Below, piece by piece: positions 37,421 through 46,470 of a DNA stretch of 54,539 nucleotides. Positions within the stretch are counted from its first letter, which is position 1. Every line of letters starts with the position of its first letter. Made by a program: the position numbers and the translations under genes. The stretch is from positions 1 to 54,539 of IMG/VR virus record IMGVR_UViG_3300042368_000323; one strand, given 5' to 3'. The stretch comes from a virus. Below the pieces are notes generated by a model, which was given only the letters and a program-made list of their open reading frames with translations, did no database searches and was not told the DNA's origin.

Positions 37421-38728
37421 TTACTCGTAGAGGATGTTGATGGAGCCCGCGTCGAAGGTGTCGCCCCCTGCGGAGATACGCAGACGGTCAAGCGTCCCTG
37501 AGAGTGCTTTTTGGCCTGCACTAAAACACATCGCGGCAAGGCCGGAGTCAACACCGTGTACACCAGACCCCACCCACAAGTTTGTCGCAGAGTTGAGCAA
37601 AGTCAAAACAAAATGGCCTGAAAGAGTGTACACAGTACCGTTGTAACGAAGCTCAAACGCGTCACCGCTATAGTTATTACCCCCAGTACCACCACCTATG
37701 ATGTTTGTCTGAGCGCCGGTATACCCTGTAGTTTCTATACCCCCAGAATCACCGATTTGGATGTCAATAAAATTGCTTCCGTTGGTGCTTACACCCGCAA
37801 ACATCACGGTAATTCGCTTGACCCAGGCGGGTATTCCCGTGAAATCAATTTGTGTACCGCTAGTGCTTGCTTGAACGGTATCCAACACCAACGCACCCTT
37901 GCGCAGCGCATCGGGCGTGATCGCCCGCGTGGTGTCGGTGCCAGTCCGCACCTCGGCGTCGGTGGCGAGTTCGACAAGGCCTTCAGCCGACGTCGTCGCG
38001 GAGGCGAGCGTGCCGCTCACCCAGTTCCCCGCACCATCCGAGCGCAGCACGTTGCCCGCAGTGCCCGGAGCCGAAAGCCCAGTGCCGCCGTTGGCGGCGG
38101 GCAGAATGCCCGTCACGTCCGTCGTCAAGGCGACCTTGCCCCAAGCAGGCGCGGTACCCACACCCCCGGCACGCAACACGTTGCCCGTGGCGACACTGGC
38201 GAGCTTGGCCAGCGTCGTGGTTGTGCCCGCGTACAGCAGATCACCCACAGCGTAGCTGCTCTGCCCAGTGCCCCCAGAGGTCGCGGCAAGAGCGGTTCCA
38301 AGGGTCAGCGACGCCACGTGCGTCATCGCCTCTTCCACCCCTGCGGTGGTGACCTTGAGCATCATCGATCTGCCGTTGGGCACGCTGACGCTGGTGCCGC
38401 CAGACGTCGTTACCGTGACGGCATCTCCTGCGCTGTTCTTGATGAAGTACAGCTTGGAGCTTGTCGCACCCGGCGCAGCGGGGACGGTGAGGGTGGCAGG
38501 TCCCGACAAGGTGCCCGTGAGGACGATGAATTGATTCCGCGCATCGGATGAAGCGCCACTGGCAATCGCACTAAGCGTGTTCGGTCCTGCGGTGGTCACC
38601 GCTACGCTGATTGCACCCGCAACAGCCTGCTCAACAAGCGCGGTCACACCGCTGTTGACCGTGGTGCCCCAGCCCGTAGCGCCCAGATCCGGCTGCGTCA
38701 GTTTGAGCAGTGCGGTGTAACTTGCCAT
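37421..38728 (-). CDS. Tail fibre protein
   Basis: A 435-residue fibre-like protein. N-terminal MASYTALLKLTQPDLGATGWGTTVNSGVTALVEQA is a common baseplate/fibre attachment domain. It is followed by LAATSGGTGQSSYAVGDLLYA and NGGTGLSAPGTAGNVLRSDG repeats, then ATTSAEGLVELATDAEVRTGTDTTRAITPDALR, a classic fibre trimerisation repeat. The C-terminal 150 residues form the likely receptor-binding tip. Encoded just before the lysis genes. Confidence 0.85.
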   Translation of the reverse strand: MASYTALLKLTQPDLGATGWGTTVNSGVTALVEQAVAGAISVAVTTAGPNTLSAIASGASSDARNQFIVLTGTLSGPATLTVPAAPGATSSKLYFIKNSAGDAVTVTTSGGTSVSVPNGRSMMLKVTTAGVEEAMTHVASLTLGTALAATSGGTGQSSYAVGDLLYAGTTTTLAKLASVATGNVLRAGGVGTAPAWGKVALTTDVTGILPAANGGTGLSAPGTAGNVLRSDGAGNWVSGTLASATTSAEGLVELATDAEVRTGTDTTRAITPDALRKGALVLDTVQASTSGTQIDFTGIPAWVKRITVMFAGVSTNGSNFIDIQIGDSGGIETTGYTGAQTNIIGGGTGGNNYSGDAFELRYNGTVYTLSGHFVLTLLNSATNLWVGSGVHGVDSGLAAMCFSAGQKALSGTLDRLRISAGGDTFDAGSINILYE

Positions 38729-38735
38729 GATGACC

Positions 38736-41700
38736 TCAAGTTTGGATCTCGACCCAGTTCGGGCCCTGCGCGTCGTTGATCTGCACCCATCCCGGGGACT
38801 GCGCCGTTATCACATTCTGCCAGTTTGCGCTCTGGGTGTCATCTATCGGATTCCAGAGGTAGCCTCCAACGACGACGTCGGTGATCGCGCCTGTCTCGCT
38901 CAACGAGACGCTGAAGGTCGAACCGGCCACGGCAGGGGTGTCCTGCCCAATCGCTGAGGCGCTGAAGCTCGCGTTGAAGGTCGACGCAGCGACGGCAGGG
39001 GCGTCAAGCCCCGAGGCCGTGTCGGAGAAGAACACGTTGAGCGTTGCGGCAGCGGAGACTGCGTCCGCACCTGTGGCTGCGTCCGAGAACTCGACGCCGA
39101 GCGTGGCAATCGTGGAGACCGCGTCTGCCCCCGTGGCAGTGTCGGAGAAGGCTGCGCTGAAGGAGAGCCCGGCCAGCAGGCTGTCCGCGCCCGTGGCGGT
39201 GTCGGAGAAGGCTGCGCTGAACGCGGCAGTGGCGCTGAAGGCATCCACCCCTGTGGCAGTGTCGGAGAAGGCTGCACCGAAGGTCGAGGCTGCGACGGCA
39301 ACGGTGTCAGCACTCGTAGCGGTATCGCTCACCGAGACATTGAAAGTCCCCGTGGAGGAGACTGCGTCGGCACCCGTGGCCGTGTCGGAGATGGCCGCGC
39401 CGAAGGTCGAGGCTGCGACGGCAACGGTGTCAGCACCCGTGGCCGTGTCGGAGAAGGAGACGTTGAACGCAGGGCCTGCGGAAACGGTGTCAGCACCCGT
39501 GGCCGTGTCGGAGAAGGACGCGTTGAAGGCGAACGAGGCGGAGACTGCGTCCGAGCCCGTGGCGGTGTCGGAGAAGGAGACGTTGAACGTCGTACCGCCC
39601 GAAGCCTCGAACAGCCAGCCCAGCGAGCCGTTGTTGGTCGAGTTGGCCCCGGCGTACCACGTGGTGTTCAGATCGTAGGCGCGGATGCCGGTGATCGTCA
39701 GGTAGTCAGGCGCGGTCACCGTGCCCGAGGTCAGCACCAGCGTCGCGGGGGAGGAAGCAGAAGTCCCCGTCAGCGTCAACACTCTACCGGCTTCACCCGT
39801 GGCAGTGAAGCTGCCCACCCGCTGTGTCGTTGTGCCGAAGTTGATGGCGGTGGCACCAGTGGCTTTGTAGGTGTTGGTGATGTTGGCGAAGGTGTTGTTG
39901 CCGCTGATGGTCAGTGTGCCTGCGCCGCCTTGGTTGAGGGTGATGCCGGAGTAGTCTTTGCCGCCGCCTGCGAAGGTCTTGGCAGATGCGGAGGTGAGGC
40001 TGATGGTGCCGGTGCCGGTGACGGTGAGATTGGTGGAGGTTGTTGCATTCCAAACCGTCCCAGAACTGCCAAGAGTCCATGTTCCTGACCCCACGGCAAT
40101 AGTTCTTGTAGTTGTCACAGATGTTTCGATAGTGGCTGTCGAGACGGTAACATTATACCCGTTTGCGTCAAAAATACCGCTATTAACTGCGATGCCTCTT
40201 ACACCGACAAAAGCGTCTTGTAGTGTAACTGACCCGCCAATACTGATGACACTACACGCAAACGCATACGCAACGCCTGCGCTAGTTATTGTTTGGTTAC
40301 CGCGACCGCGGAAAAAAATAGTACCAACACCGGAGAGCGTTGTCCCTGTTCCGTTAAGCCAGTTGCCGTATAAATCAGGAACTAACGAACAGGCTAGCGT
40401 CATCGTATTCGTCGTCCTAGCCGACATGTCGATGGTGCCGATGTTGTAGCTCTGGTTGATGGTGATGGTGGCGCCGCTGTTCAACCCCGTAGCTTCAAAG
40501 AAGCAGGTGTCTTGGGCAAGCGGGAAGTCGTTGATGTTTGGCGTGCCGCCGCTGCCTGTAGCCCATCCAATAGCACCGCCCCAGTTGCCGCCAGCAGCAA
40601 GGTTCCAATACTTGTTCGCCGCAGCCGTGAACGTAATGCCGCTGTTGCCTTTGCAATCTCCGATGCGCGTGCCTGTTGCTGGCGCTGCTACACCGGCTAT
40701 GGTGATGTCTCTGAAGTCAACGTCAGTGAGGGAAACGGCAGCGCAGGTGAGCGTGCGTGCGGTGCCGATGGTGTCAGAGCGAACGAAGTGACGCATCGTG
40801 GCGTTGGTGCCTGCTGAGCAGGTGAAGGTACCTGTGATGGTCTGGTTGGCTGTGACGCTGATGATCTTTAGACCAGCAGAGGTGATGCCGGTGAAGGATA
40901 GGTTGTTGAAGGTGTTGGCTCCGTTGATGGTGACGGTGCCTGCGGATGTGCTGGTGAAGGCGACGTTGTAGAAGGTTTTGCCGTTGCCTGAGAAGGTGGG
41001 GGAAGAAGCAGAGCAGTTAATTTGTGCTGTGCCCGCTGTGACGGTCAGGTTTGCGGCGTTTGTTTCTGTTGTACCAAAGGTAAGTGGCGTGCTGCCGAGT
41101 ATTGTGATTGTGCCTGAGCCAAAATCAATGGTTCTAGAATTTCCGTTGTCGCTAGAAACATTAGCCGTCAGATTGTAGGTGTCGCAGTCAAATAACCCGT
41201 TGGTTACAATAAAGGAGTTATTGCCTGTATTTAACTCACTACCCAACGCCCATTCACACCCAACACCATTAACAATAATTCCTGATGCCAACGTCACGCC
41301 ATTGGTGGTTATAGTTTTCCCTGACGTAGACCCAGATAAATATAAGGCACCTGTAAACGTCCGCGTCAAACCTGTAGCCGGTAGCGTCACATCGTCGTGA
41401 ATGATGAGCGAAAATGAGCCTGCCAGCGTCACGTTGCCCGAGGTGGGGCCAGCAATGGTCAGCTTGTTGCAGCGGATGTTGGCGTTTACCGTTGAGGTGT
41501 AGGCTGTGGCGTTGGAGGCAGCATCAAACACCACATCGTCCAAGCTGGTCGGGATGGCCGCTCCACCACCGCCGCCCGAAGACGTATCCCACCGAGCCGT
41601 GTCACTCCAGTTCCCCGTGCCGCCCACCCAGTAGAGCGTGCGTGCAGCAGGGGGCGCTGTGCGGTAGACAGGCGCTGCAGCCGTGCCTGTGCTATTAGCC

Positions 41701-44681
41701 CCTGCGTAGAACTCACCTAGGCTTGTAACGGCTGAGAAACCAATTGAGCCCATCGCAAGGTAGTCGATGCCCGAGGTAGCAGAGCCAGCGATGACATGGC
41801 TGGTGCCTGTGCCGGTGAGCGTGACGACGTTGCCTGCTGTGCCCGTCACCGTCCATTTGCCGAAGGTCTGCGTTGTGGTGCCAAGGGCAATGGTGTGAGC
41901 TACGGTTTTGGTGCTGGCAAGTTCTGTGAATTGGTTGTTGCCGTTGATGGTGAGGGTAGATGTGCCGGTGGTGCCGCCGATGGTGAGTTTGTTGTATGAG
42001 AGGCCGCCACCCTCGAAGGTGCGGGCAGAAGTGCTGGTGTTGGATAGGACGATGTCAGCGGTGCCTTTGTAGAAATTCACACTGGTACTACCGGACCAAA
42101 CAACAGAAGTTCCCGCTAGCGTCCATGTGCCAGAGCCCATTCTAAGACGCGTACCGGCCGAAGCTGTAAAACTTGCGGCAGTCACGTTGTACGTAACGGC
42201 ATCGAACTCACCTGTATTTAGATTAAAAGAACGTGTAGCTAAAGCTATTGCCGCCGCAAGTTGCAGTTTTGATTCCGGTGATTTGTTTATTTGTATCGCG
42301 CCACCGCCCCAAGAAGCGCCATTTAAATTAATAGTCTGTGTTTTATTACCGGAAAAAGAGGAGAACGCACCGCCCGTAGTAATTGTTACAGAGGAAGAAA
42401 AAGTAAGATCGCCATAAAACTTATGATCGTCAGTTATGCCAGTGCTAAACGTCATCGCACTAGTCCGTGCCGACGCATCAAACGTTCCGATGTTCCAAAC
42501 AGTATTGATCGTCACCGTCCCTGCACTACCTGTGTCATCAAACACCGCCGTGTCTTGCGCCAACGGGAAGTTGTTGATGTCAGGACTGCCTCCAGAGCTT
42601 GGTGCCCAAGCGGTAGCGCTCCAGCTCTGCGCCCCTGCAAGGTTCCAATAGACGGTCTTGGCCGCAGGGAAGGTGATGCCGCTGTTGCCGCCACAGTCGC
42701 CTGCACGGGTCGGAGAAGAGCCTGCTGCGGTGCCTGCAATGGTGATGTCGCGGAAGTCGCAGTCTGTGGCGGCTAGGGTTCCTACGGTGAGTGTGCGTGT
42801 GGTGCCGAGGGTGTCAGAGCGGACGAAGATGCGGCGGACGGCTGTGGCACCGGCGACGGTGAGGGTGCCGGTGATGGTTTGATTAGCATTAAACGAGACT
42901 TGAACAATACTGCCCGCTGCCGCTCCAGCAGGCACCGTCAAATTGTTAAATGTATTCGCACCTAATACACTTCTGCTGTTTGCCGAAGTATCTCCTAATG
43001 TTACGTTATAAAACGCAACCCCTGCTCCACCATTGATACTAGCAATGCTAGACGTAAAATTAAACGACGATGTGCCAGCGTTAAACGTAAGGTTTGTTGA
43101 AGTAGCAAAATTTATTGGCGTAGTACCAGCCGATGTTATCGTACTCGACCCCAATGTTATCGTTCTGACATTGCTGTTGCTGGACGACAGAGAGCCTGCG
43201 GTGACGTTGTAGTTCTTGGTGTCTAAGGTGCCGTTGGTGATGGTGAGGGTGTTACCACCGATGTTTAGCGCGTCAGCGAGTTCAACGGTGCCGCCGTAGG
43301 TGTCGACTGTGATGCCACCGGCAAATGTTTTGCCTGCGCTAGTGATGGTCTGCGTGTTTCGGCCAGAGAACGTTAGAGTAACAAAGCCTGTAACGGAAGT
43401 GCCCGAACCGTTTGTCCAGTTACCGTAACACGTTGTCCCAACGTTCATTGTAATAGTCATCGCGTTTGTTCGCGTTGACATGTTTACGCTGGATATGTGC
43501 GTTGCCAAAGCAGAATCAATCTGCACCGTAGCCGACGTATTCAACCCCGTGTTCTCGATGACAGCCGTATCCTGCGCCAACGGGAAGTTGTTTGTGCTGA
43601 CACCCGCACCAGAGCTTGCAGCCCAAGCATTGGCAGACCAGTTGCCGCCAGCAGCCAAGTTCCAATACACCGTCTTCGGCGTGTCGAAGGTGATGCCTCT
43701 GCACCCACGTAGGTCGCCAACACGCGTGCCGCTGATGGGCGCGGCTGTGCCGATGACGTAGATGTCTCGGAAGTCTGCGTCGGTCAGGCTTGGGGCTGAG
43801 TTGATGGTGAGGGTTTGGGCGATGCCGTAGGTGTTTGAACGAAACCAGACTCTGCGGTTGCCTGCGGTGCCGGTGGTGGAGAGGGTGCCGTTTACGACAA
43901 CTTGCGGAGCATTAATATTTAACTGGACCACACCAGCCGTTGCCGGTCCAGCAACAGATATATTGTTGAACGTTGAACCAGATTCCGCAGAAAAAATGCT
44001 TCTTGTATTTGCGGTCGTATTAGTATACGAAAGATTGTAAAAGGTTTGACCTCCTGAACGTACCTCAGCAGTTGTACCGCTCACATTGATTTGTGAAGTC
44101 CCGGCGTTGAACGTTAGATTTGTCGGCGTCAAAAAATCAACAGGTTGATTTGCACTAAGAGTAAGTGTAGATGAACCAAGAGTAATAGTGCGAATATTGT
44201 TATTAGTGGAAGAAAGAGCAAATGCTGTGATGCTATAGTTTGCCGTATTAAAAGTGCCCTGAGTTACAGTAAGTGCATTACCGCCAATATTCAGCGCATC
44301 CCCCAACGTCACAGTGATGCCTGACCCGTTGATCGTCACTGGCCCCAGCGTCTTCCCTGCCGTCGTCAACGTCCCTGTACCGTTCAACGTCAGCGTACCG
44401 CTGTACGTCACCGTCATCCCTGCCACGAGCGTGACGCTGCCAGATACGGTGATGGCTGCACTACCCGCCAACGTCCCCGTAAACCCTGTGCAGTTGATGG
44501 ACTTGGCACCAGTGTTGCCGCTGGAGATGGTGCAGGTGCCGGTGGACAGATTCGTGAAGAACACATCATCAGCGCTGGTAGGAACGCTTGCCCCGCCGCC
44601 GCCGCCAGACGTAGTTGACCACTTGGTTCCGGCAGTGCCGTCCCAAGCTGCTGTACCACCAACCCAAAAACGATCTGCGAT
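38736..44681 (-). CDS. Giant modular tail adhesin (apparent ATC start)
   Basis: About 1981 residues. The frame is open from ATC 44681; the first standard start is GTG 44564, but residues 2-40 (ADRFWVGGTAAWDG...TSADDVFF) match the repeat modules that follow, so translation probably begins upstream. Architecture: five modules of about 340 residues, each opening with W-(V/N)-x-GG-W, then about 12 copies of a 20-residue SDTATGADxVS repeat, and a C-terminal WVQINDAQGPNWVEI motif. Beta-rich, likely a long parallel beta-helix adhesin. AAGGAGAG lies seven bases before ATC, inside the HNH gene. Confidence 0.8.
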   Translation of the reverse strand: MADRFWVGGTAAWDGTAGTKWSTTSGGGGGASVPTSADDVFFTNLSTGTCTISSGNTGAKSINCTGFTGTLAGSAAITVSGSVTLVAGMTVTYSGTLTLNGTGTLTTAGKTLGPVTINGSGITVTLGDALNIGGNALTVTQGTFNTANYSITAFALSSTNNNIRTITLGSSTLTLSANQPVDFLTPTNLTFNAGTSQINVSGTTAEVRSGGQTFYNLSYTNTTANTRSIFSAESGSTFNNISVAGPATAGVVQLNINAPQVVVNGTLSTTGTAGNRRVWFRSNTYGIAQTLTINSAPSLTDADFRDIYVIGTAAPISGTRVGDLRGCRGITFDTPKTVYWNLAAGGNWSANAWAASSGAGVSTNNFPLAQDTAVIENTGLNTSATVQIDSALATHISSVNMSTRTNAMTITMNVGTTCYGNWTNGSGTSVTGFVTLTFSGRNTQTITSAGKTFAGGITVDTYGGTVELADALNIGGNTLTITNGTLDTKNYNVTAGSLSSSNSNVRTITLGSSTITSAGTTPINFATSTNLTFNAGTSSFNFTSSIASINGGAGVAFYNVTLGDTSANSRSVLGANTFNNLTVPAGAAAGSIVQVSFNANQTITGTLTVAGATAVRRIFVRSDTLGTTRTLTVGTLAATDCDFRDITIAGTAAGSSPTRAGDCGGNSGITFPAAKTVYWNLAGAQSWSATAWAPSSGGSPDINNFPLAQDTAVFDDTGSAGTVTINTVWNIGTFDASARTSAMTFSTGITDDHKFYGDLTFSSSVTITTGGAFSSFSGNKTQTINLNGASWGGGAIQINKSPESKLQLAAAIALATRSFNLNTGEFDAVTYNVTAASFTASAGTRLRMGSGTWTLAGTSVVWSGSTSVNFYKGTADIVLSNTSTSARTFEGGGLSYNKLTIGGTTGTSTLTINGNNQFTELASTKTVAHTIALGTTTQTFGKWTVTGTAGNVVTLTGTGTSHVIAGSATSGIDYLAMGSIGFSAVTSLGEFYAGANSTGTAAAPVYRTAPPAARTLYWVGGTGNWSDTARWDTSSGGGGGAAIPTSLDDVVFDAASNATAYTSTVNANIRCNKLTIAGPTSGNVTLAGSFSLIIHDDVTLPATGLTRTFTGALYLSGSTSGKTITTNGVTLASGIIVNGVGCEWALGSELNTGNNSFIVTNGLFDCDTYNLTANVSSDNGNSRTIDFGSGTITILGSTPLTFGTTETNAANLTVTAGTAQINCSASSPTFSGNGKTFYNVAFTSTSAGTVTINGANTFNNLSFTGITSAGLKIISVTANQTITGTFTCSAGTNATMRHFVRSDTIGTARTLTCAAVSLTDVDFRDITIAGVAAPATGTRIGDCKGNSGITFTAAANKYWNLAAGGNWGGAIGWATGSGGTPNINDFPLAQDTCFFEATGLNSGATITINQSYNIGTIDMSARTTNTMTLACSLVPDLYGNWLNGTGTTLSGVGTIFFRGRGNQTITSAGVAYAFACSVISIGGSVTLQDAFVGVRGIAVNSGIFDANGYNVTVSTATIETSVTTTRTIAVGSGTWTLGSSGTVWNATTSTNLTVTGTGTISLTSASAKTFAGGGKDYSGITLNQGGAGTLTISGNNTFANITNTYKATGATAINFGTTTQRVGSFTATGEAGRVLTLTGTSASSPATLVLTSGTVTAPDYLTITGIRAYDLNTTWYAGANSTNNGSLGWLFEASGGTTFNVSFSDTATGSDAVSASFAFNASFSDTATGADTVSAGPAFNVSFSDTATGADTVAVAASTFGAAISDTATGADAVSSTGTFNVSVSDTATSADTVAVAASTFGAAFSDTATGVDAFSATAAFSAAFSDTATGADSLLAGLSFSAAFSDTATGADAVSTIATLGVEFSDAATGADAVSAAATLNVFFSDTASGLDAPAVAASTFNASFSASAIGQDTPAVAGSTFSVSLSETGAITDVVVGGYLWNPIDDTQSANWQNVITAQSPGWVQINDAQGPNWVEIQT
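38875..39594 (-). repeat. About 12 tandem 60-bp coding repeats
   Basis: Each unit encodes roughly FSDTATGADAVSAAATLNV. Copies are well conserved in the middle and degenerate at the 3' end (FSASAIGQDTP, SLSETGAITDV). The repeats sit between the large modules and the C-terminal tip of the adhesin. Confidence 0.85.
39600..44681 (-). repeat. Five imperfect 1.0-kb coding modules
   Basis: The marker W-x-x-GG/AGG-x-W occurs at about 44668, 43665, 42647, 41630 and 40607, spaced 1003, 1018, 1017 and 1023 bp. Each module then carries TSGGGG/SSGG, FPLAQDT or PTSxDDV and repeated TITLGSSTxT-like strands. Modules 1 and 4 are of the WVGG type, and 2, 3 and 5 of the WNLA type. Confidence 0.8.
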
Positions 44682-44682
44682 T

Positions 44683-45210
44683 TTAGCTCTCCTTAAATTT
44701 CAACGCCTTGTGCCCGTGCGTGTCTAATTGCATATGACATGGTCTGCACACAGTTCTACCATTGTCAACGGCATACCGCAACTCCGGAAAAGAGCACCAT
44801 GGTTTAATGTGGTCAGCTTCCAGATATCCACCACGAACGCTACAGATTTGACAGGTCCAGTTGTCTCTTGTAAAAACAGCTTTTCTCCAATCTCGATACG
44901 GAAACTGAGACATAGCTTGTTTACGCTCTGATCGCTTACCTCCACGCCAATTTGGGTGCTCCGGACCGCATACCTGATTTTTTCGCTGAATTTCTGAGAT
45001 TTTTTGGCAAGTTTCGTCAGTATGTCCTCTTTTTTCTGTGGGTACCAAGTCAGGATGTCCTTTTGTAAACAACCCTTTTAGTTCTCTACCCGCAAAAAAG
45101 CAGGGCTTACTGCAAAACTTTTTCCGGCCTTTGGCAGCCCACGGCTGAACTTCAAACACCTTTTCACAGTGTTTGCAAGTCAAAGTAACTTTGGGCTTTG
45201 CCGCAGGCAT
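44683..45210 (-). CDS. HNH homing endonuclease
   Basis: A 175-residue free-standing HNH endonuclease. N-terminal zinc ribbon (CKHCEKVF...FCSKPC), GPEHPNWRGG (a NUMOD3-like segment) and an HNH-type core: CQIC...LEADHIKPWCSFPELRYAVDNGRTVCRPCH. More AT-rich than the surrounding genes. It starts four bases after the 45214 gene and its stop is one base from the ATC that opens the adhesin. Confidence 0.88.
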   Translation of the reverse strand: MPAAKPKVTLTCKHCEKVFEVQPWAAKGRKKFCSKPCFFAGRELKGLFTKGHPDLVPTEKRGHTDETCQKISEIQRKNQVCGPEHPNWRGGKRSERKQAMSQFPYRDWRKAVFTRDNWTCQICSVRGGYLEADHIKPWCSFPELRYAVDNGRTVCRPCHMQLDTHGHKALKFKES

Positions 45211-45213
45211 CTC

Positions 45214-45489
45214 TTACACCTTGTAGTACCAGACGCCGTCGATCTCAACCAGCTTGGCTCCCGCAGGCGGAACGACCTCTAGTTTCTGATACACCTCGCC
45301 AGCAACCTCTTTGGTCGTCTCAGGCTCAGCCTCAACAGGCGGCGCAGTCACCACAGCAATCCAGTTATCTCGGCGCTGCTCCTTCATCGCCTGGATTTCA
45401 GCCTCTGTGAAGCCGTGATCATCAGGCAGATGAAGAGCATCGGCAAACTTGCCGTGAGGAGTGTCGAAGGAGAAATCGATTTTGATCAT
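45214..45489 (-). CDS. Hypothetical protein
   Basis: A 91-residue acidic protein starting MIKIDFSFDTPHGKFADALHLPDDHGFTEAEIQAMKEQRRDNWI, a pattern seen in small phage tail-region proteins. It follows a strong leftward terminator (45494-45522) and so needs readthrough or its own promoter, which was not seen. Function unknown. Confidence 0.7.
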   Translation of the reverse strand: MIKIDFSFDTPHGKFADALHLPDDHGFTEAEIQAMKEQRRDNWIAVVTAPPVEAEPETTKEVAGEVYQKLEVVPPAGAKLVEIDGVWYYKV

Positions 45490-45493
45490 GGCT

Positions 45494-45522
45494 TAAAAGC
45501 AAAACACCCGCCTAGACGGGTG
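45494..45522 (-). terminator. Rho-independent terminator (leftward)
   Basis: On the minus strand CACCCG-tctagg-CGGGTG is followed by TTTTGCTTTT. It lies between the genes ending at 45544 and starting at 45489, separating head-side structural genes from adhesin, fibre and lysis genes. Confidence 0.8.
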
Positions 45523-45543
45523 CCTTTTCAGAGTTGTTGAAGA

Positions 45544-46044
45544 TCAGGCTTCAAGGCTAAAGGTGTACTCAACATTTAGTTGATCGCCATTAGCCACCGT
45601 TCGGTTTCCGGGAGACGAAAAATTCGAAGCAGAAAACAGTGTCGGAGTACCTGTAGCCGCCGCGCACAAGAAAGCGCCCACAACATCACCAGAGGATGTG
45701 ATTGCAAACTGCGCTTTAGATGCGGTGTTGTTGATTACCGACGGGTCTGCCGTCGTAGCAGTACCAAAGACCGCGGCTTTACGGTTGCCCGTGTAACTAG
45801 TAAACTCAGTCCACGCTTTACTGGCTAGCGTGTCTGTTGCGGTAATTGTTGCAGGAGTAGGTCCTGTGATCAAACCAACAAACCATGCCGCAGAGTACCC
45901 ACTGCCAGTGAAGTACTTGGTATTCATGTCCTGCAACCCCTGGTTTACAACGAGGTTGTGAGACTGCGTCTCCCACTTCAGGTTGCCTTGAGGGTCGTGG
46001 CAAGTGATCTTGAAGACACCGCCCGCTCTGGATTTGTCGAACAT
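45544..46044 (-). CDS. Phage structural protein
   Basis: A 166-residue beta-rich protein (WETQSHNLVVNQGLQDMNTKYFTGSGYSAAWFVGLI) of a type widespread next to tail-adaptor genes, probably a virion component of the tail tip. It sits in tandem with the 46054 gene. No catalytic motif. Confidence 0.75.
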   Translation of the reverse strand: MFDKSRAGGVFKITCHDPQGNLKWETQSHNLVVNQGLQDMNTKYFTGSGYSAAWFVGLITGPTPATITATDTLASKAWTEFTSYTGNRKAAVFGTATTADPSVINNTASKAQFAITSSGDVVGAFLCAAATGTPTLFSASNFSSPGNRTVANGDQLNVEYTFSLEA

Positions 46045-46053
46045 GATGGTTTC

Positions 46054-46470
46054 CTATGCAAAGCGCAACAGCGCAGAAGCGGCTGTTGCCGCAGGGAGTT
46101 GAATGGTGAAAGTACCTGACGCCGTCTTATCCGCACCAAAGTCCAGCACCGCGATGGCGCGGTTGGCCTTGGTCTCGTTGTAGATCAGCCCGCCCCGGCA
46201 GACGAATGAGGCGTTGGTGAACACCGGGTTGTCGAAGGTGACGTAGGCCGTCGTACCGGAGAGGAGGACTTGGACATTGACGAGGGGGATACCACCCGCG
46301 ATGTACCCCGCACCAGACACTTCCCCCGTGGCAGTGTAAACCGTCGTGGCTTGGCTCAGGTTTGCCGCAGCGGTGTAGAGCGCGAGCTTCAGCGTGTCAG
46401 TGTCGAGGTCATGAATACCAAGCCAAGACTCCTGCTTGAACGACGAACACATGCCTTGGAGGATTGGCAT
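46054..46470 (-). CDS. Phage structural protein
   Basis: A 138-residue beta-rich protein (MPILQGMCSSFKQESWLGIHDLDTDTLKLALYTAAANL...GEVSGAGYIAGG...AVLDFGADKTASGTFTIQLP). The pattern is common in phage structural genes and is probably a virion component. ATG 46470 overlaps the HNH stop; the GTG at 46473 belongs to the overlap. Confidence 0.78.
   Translation of the reverse strand: MPILQGMCSSFKQESWLGIHDLDTDTLKLALYTAAANLSQATTVYTATGEVSGAGYIAGGIPLVNVQVLLSGTTAYVTFDNPVFTNASFVCRGGLIYNETKANRAIAVLDFGADKTASGTFTIQLPAATAASALLRFA

Noticed and set aside
38881-39678. Plus-strand open frame across the SDTATG repeats
   Set aside because: Antisense image of a repetitive coding region in the adhesin.
44683-45210. 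HNH gene as part of a group I intron or intein
   Set aside because: The adhesin lies wholly on one side and no upstream exon or splice-like structure was recognised; insertion at the start codon fits better.
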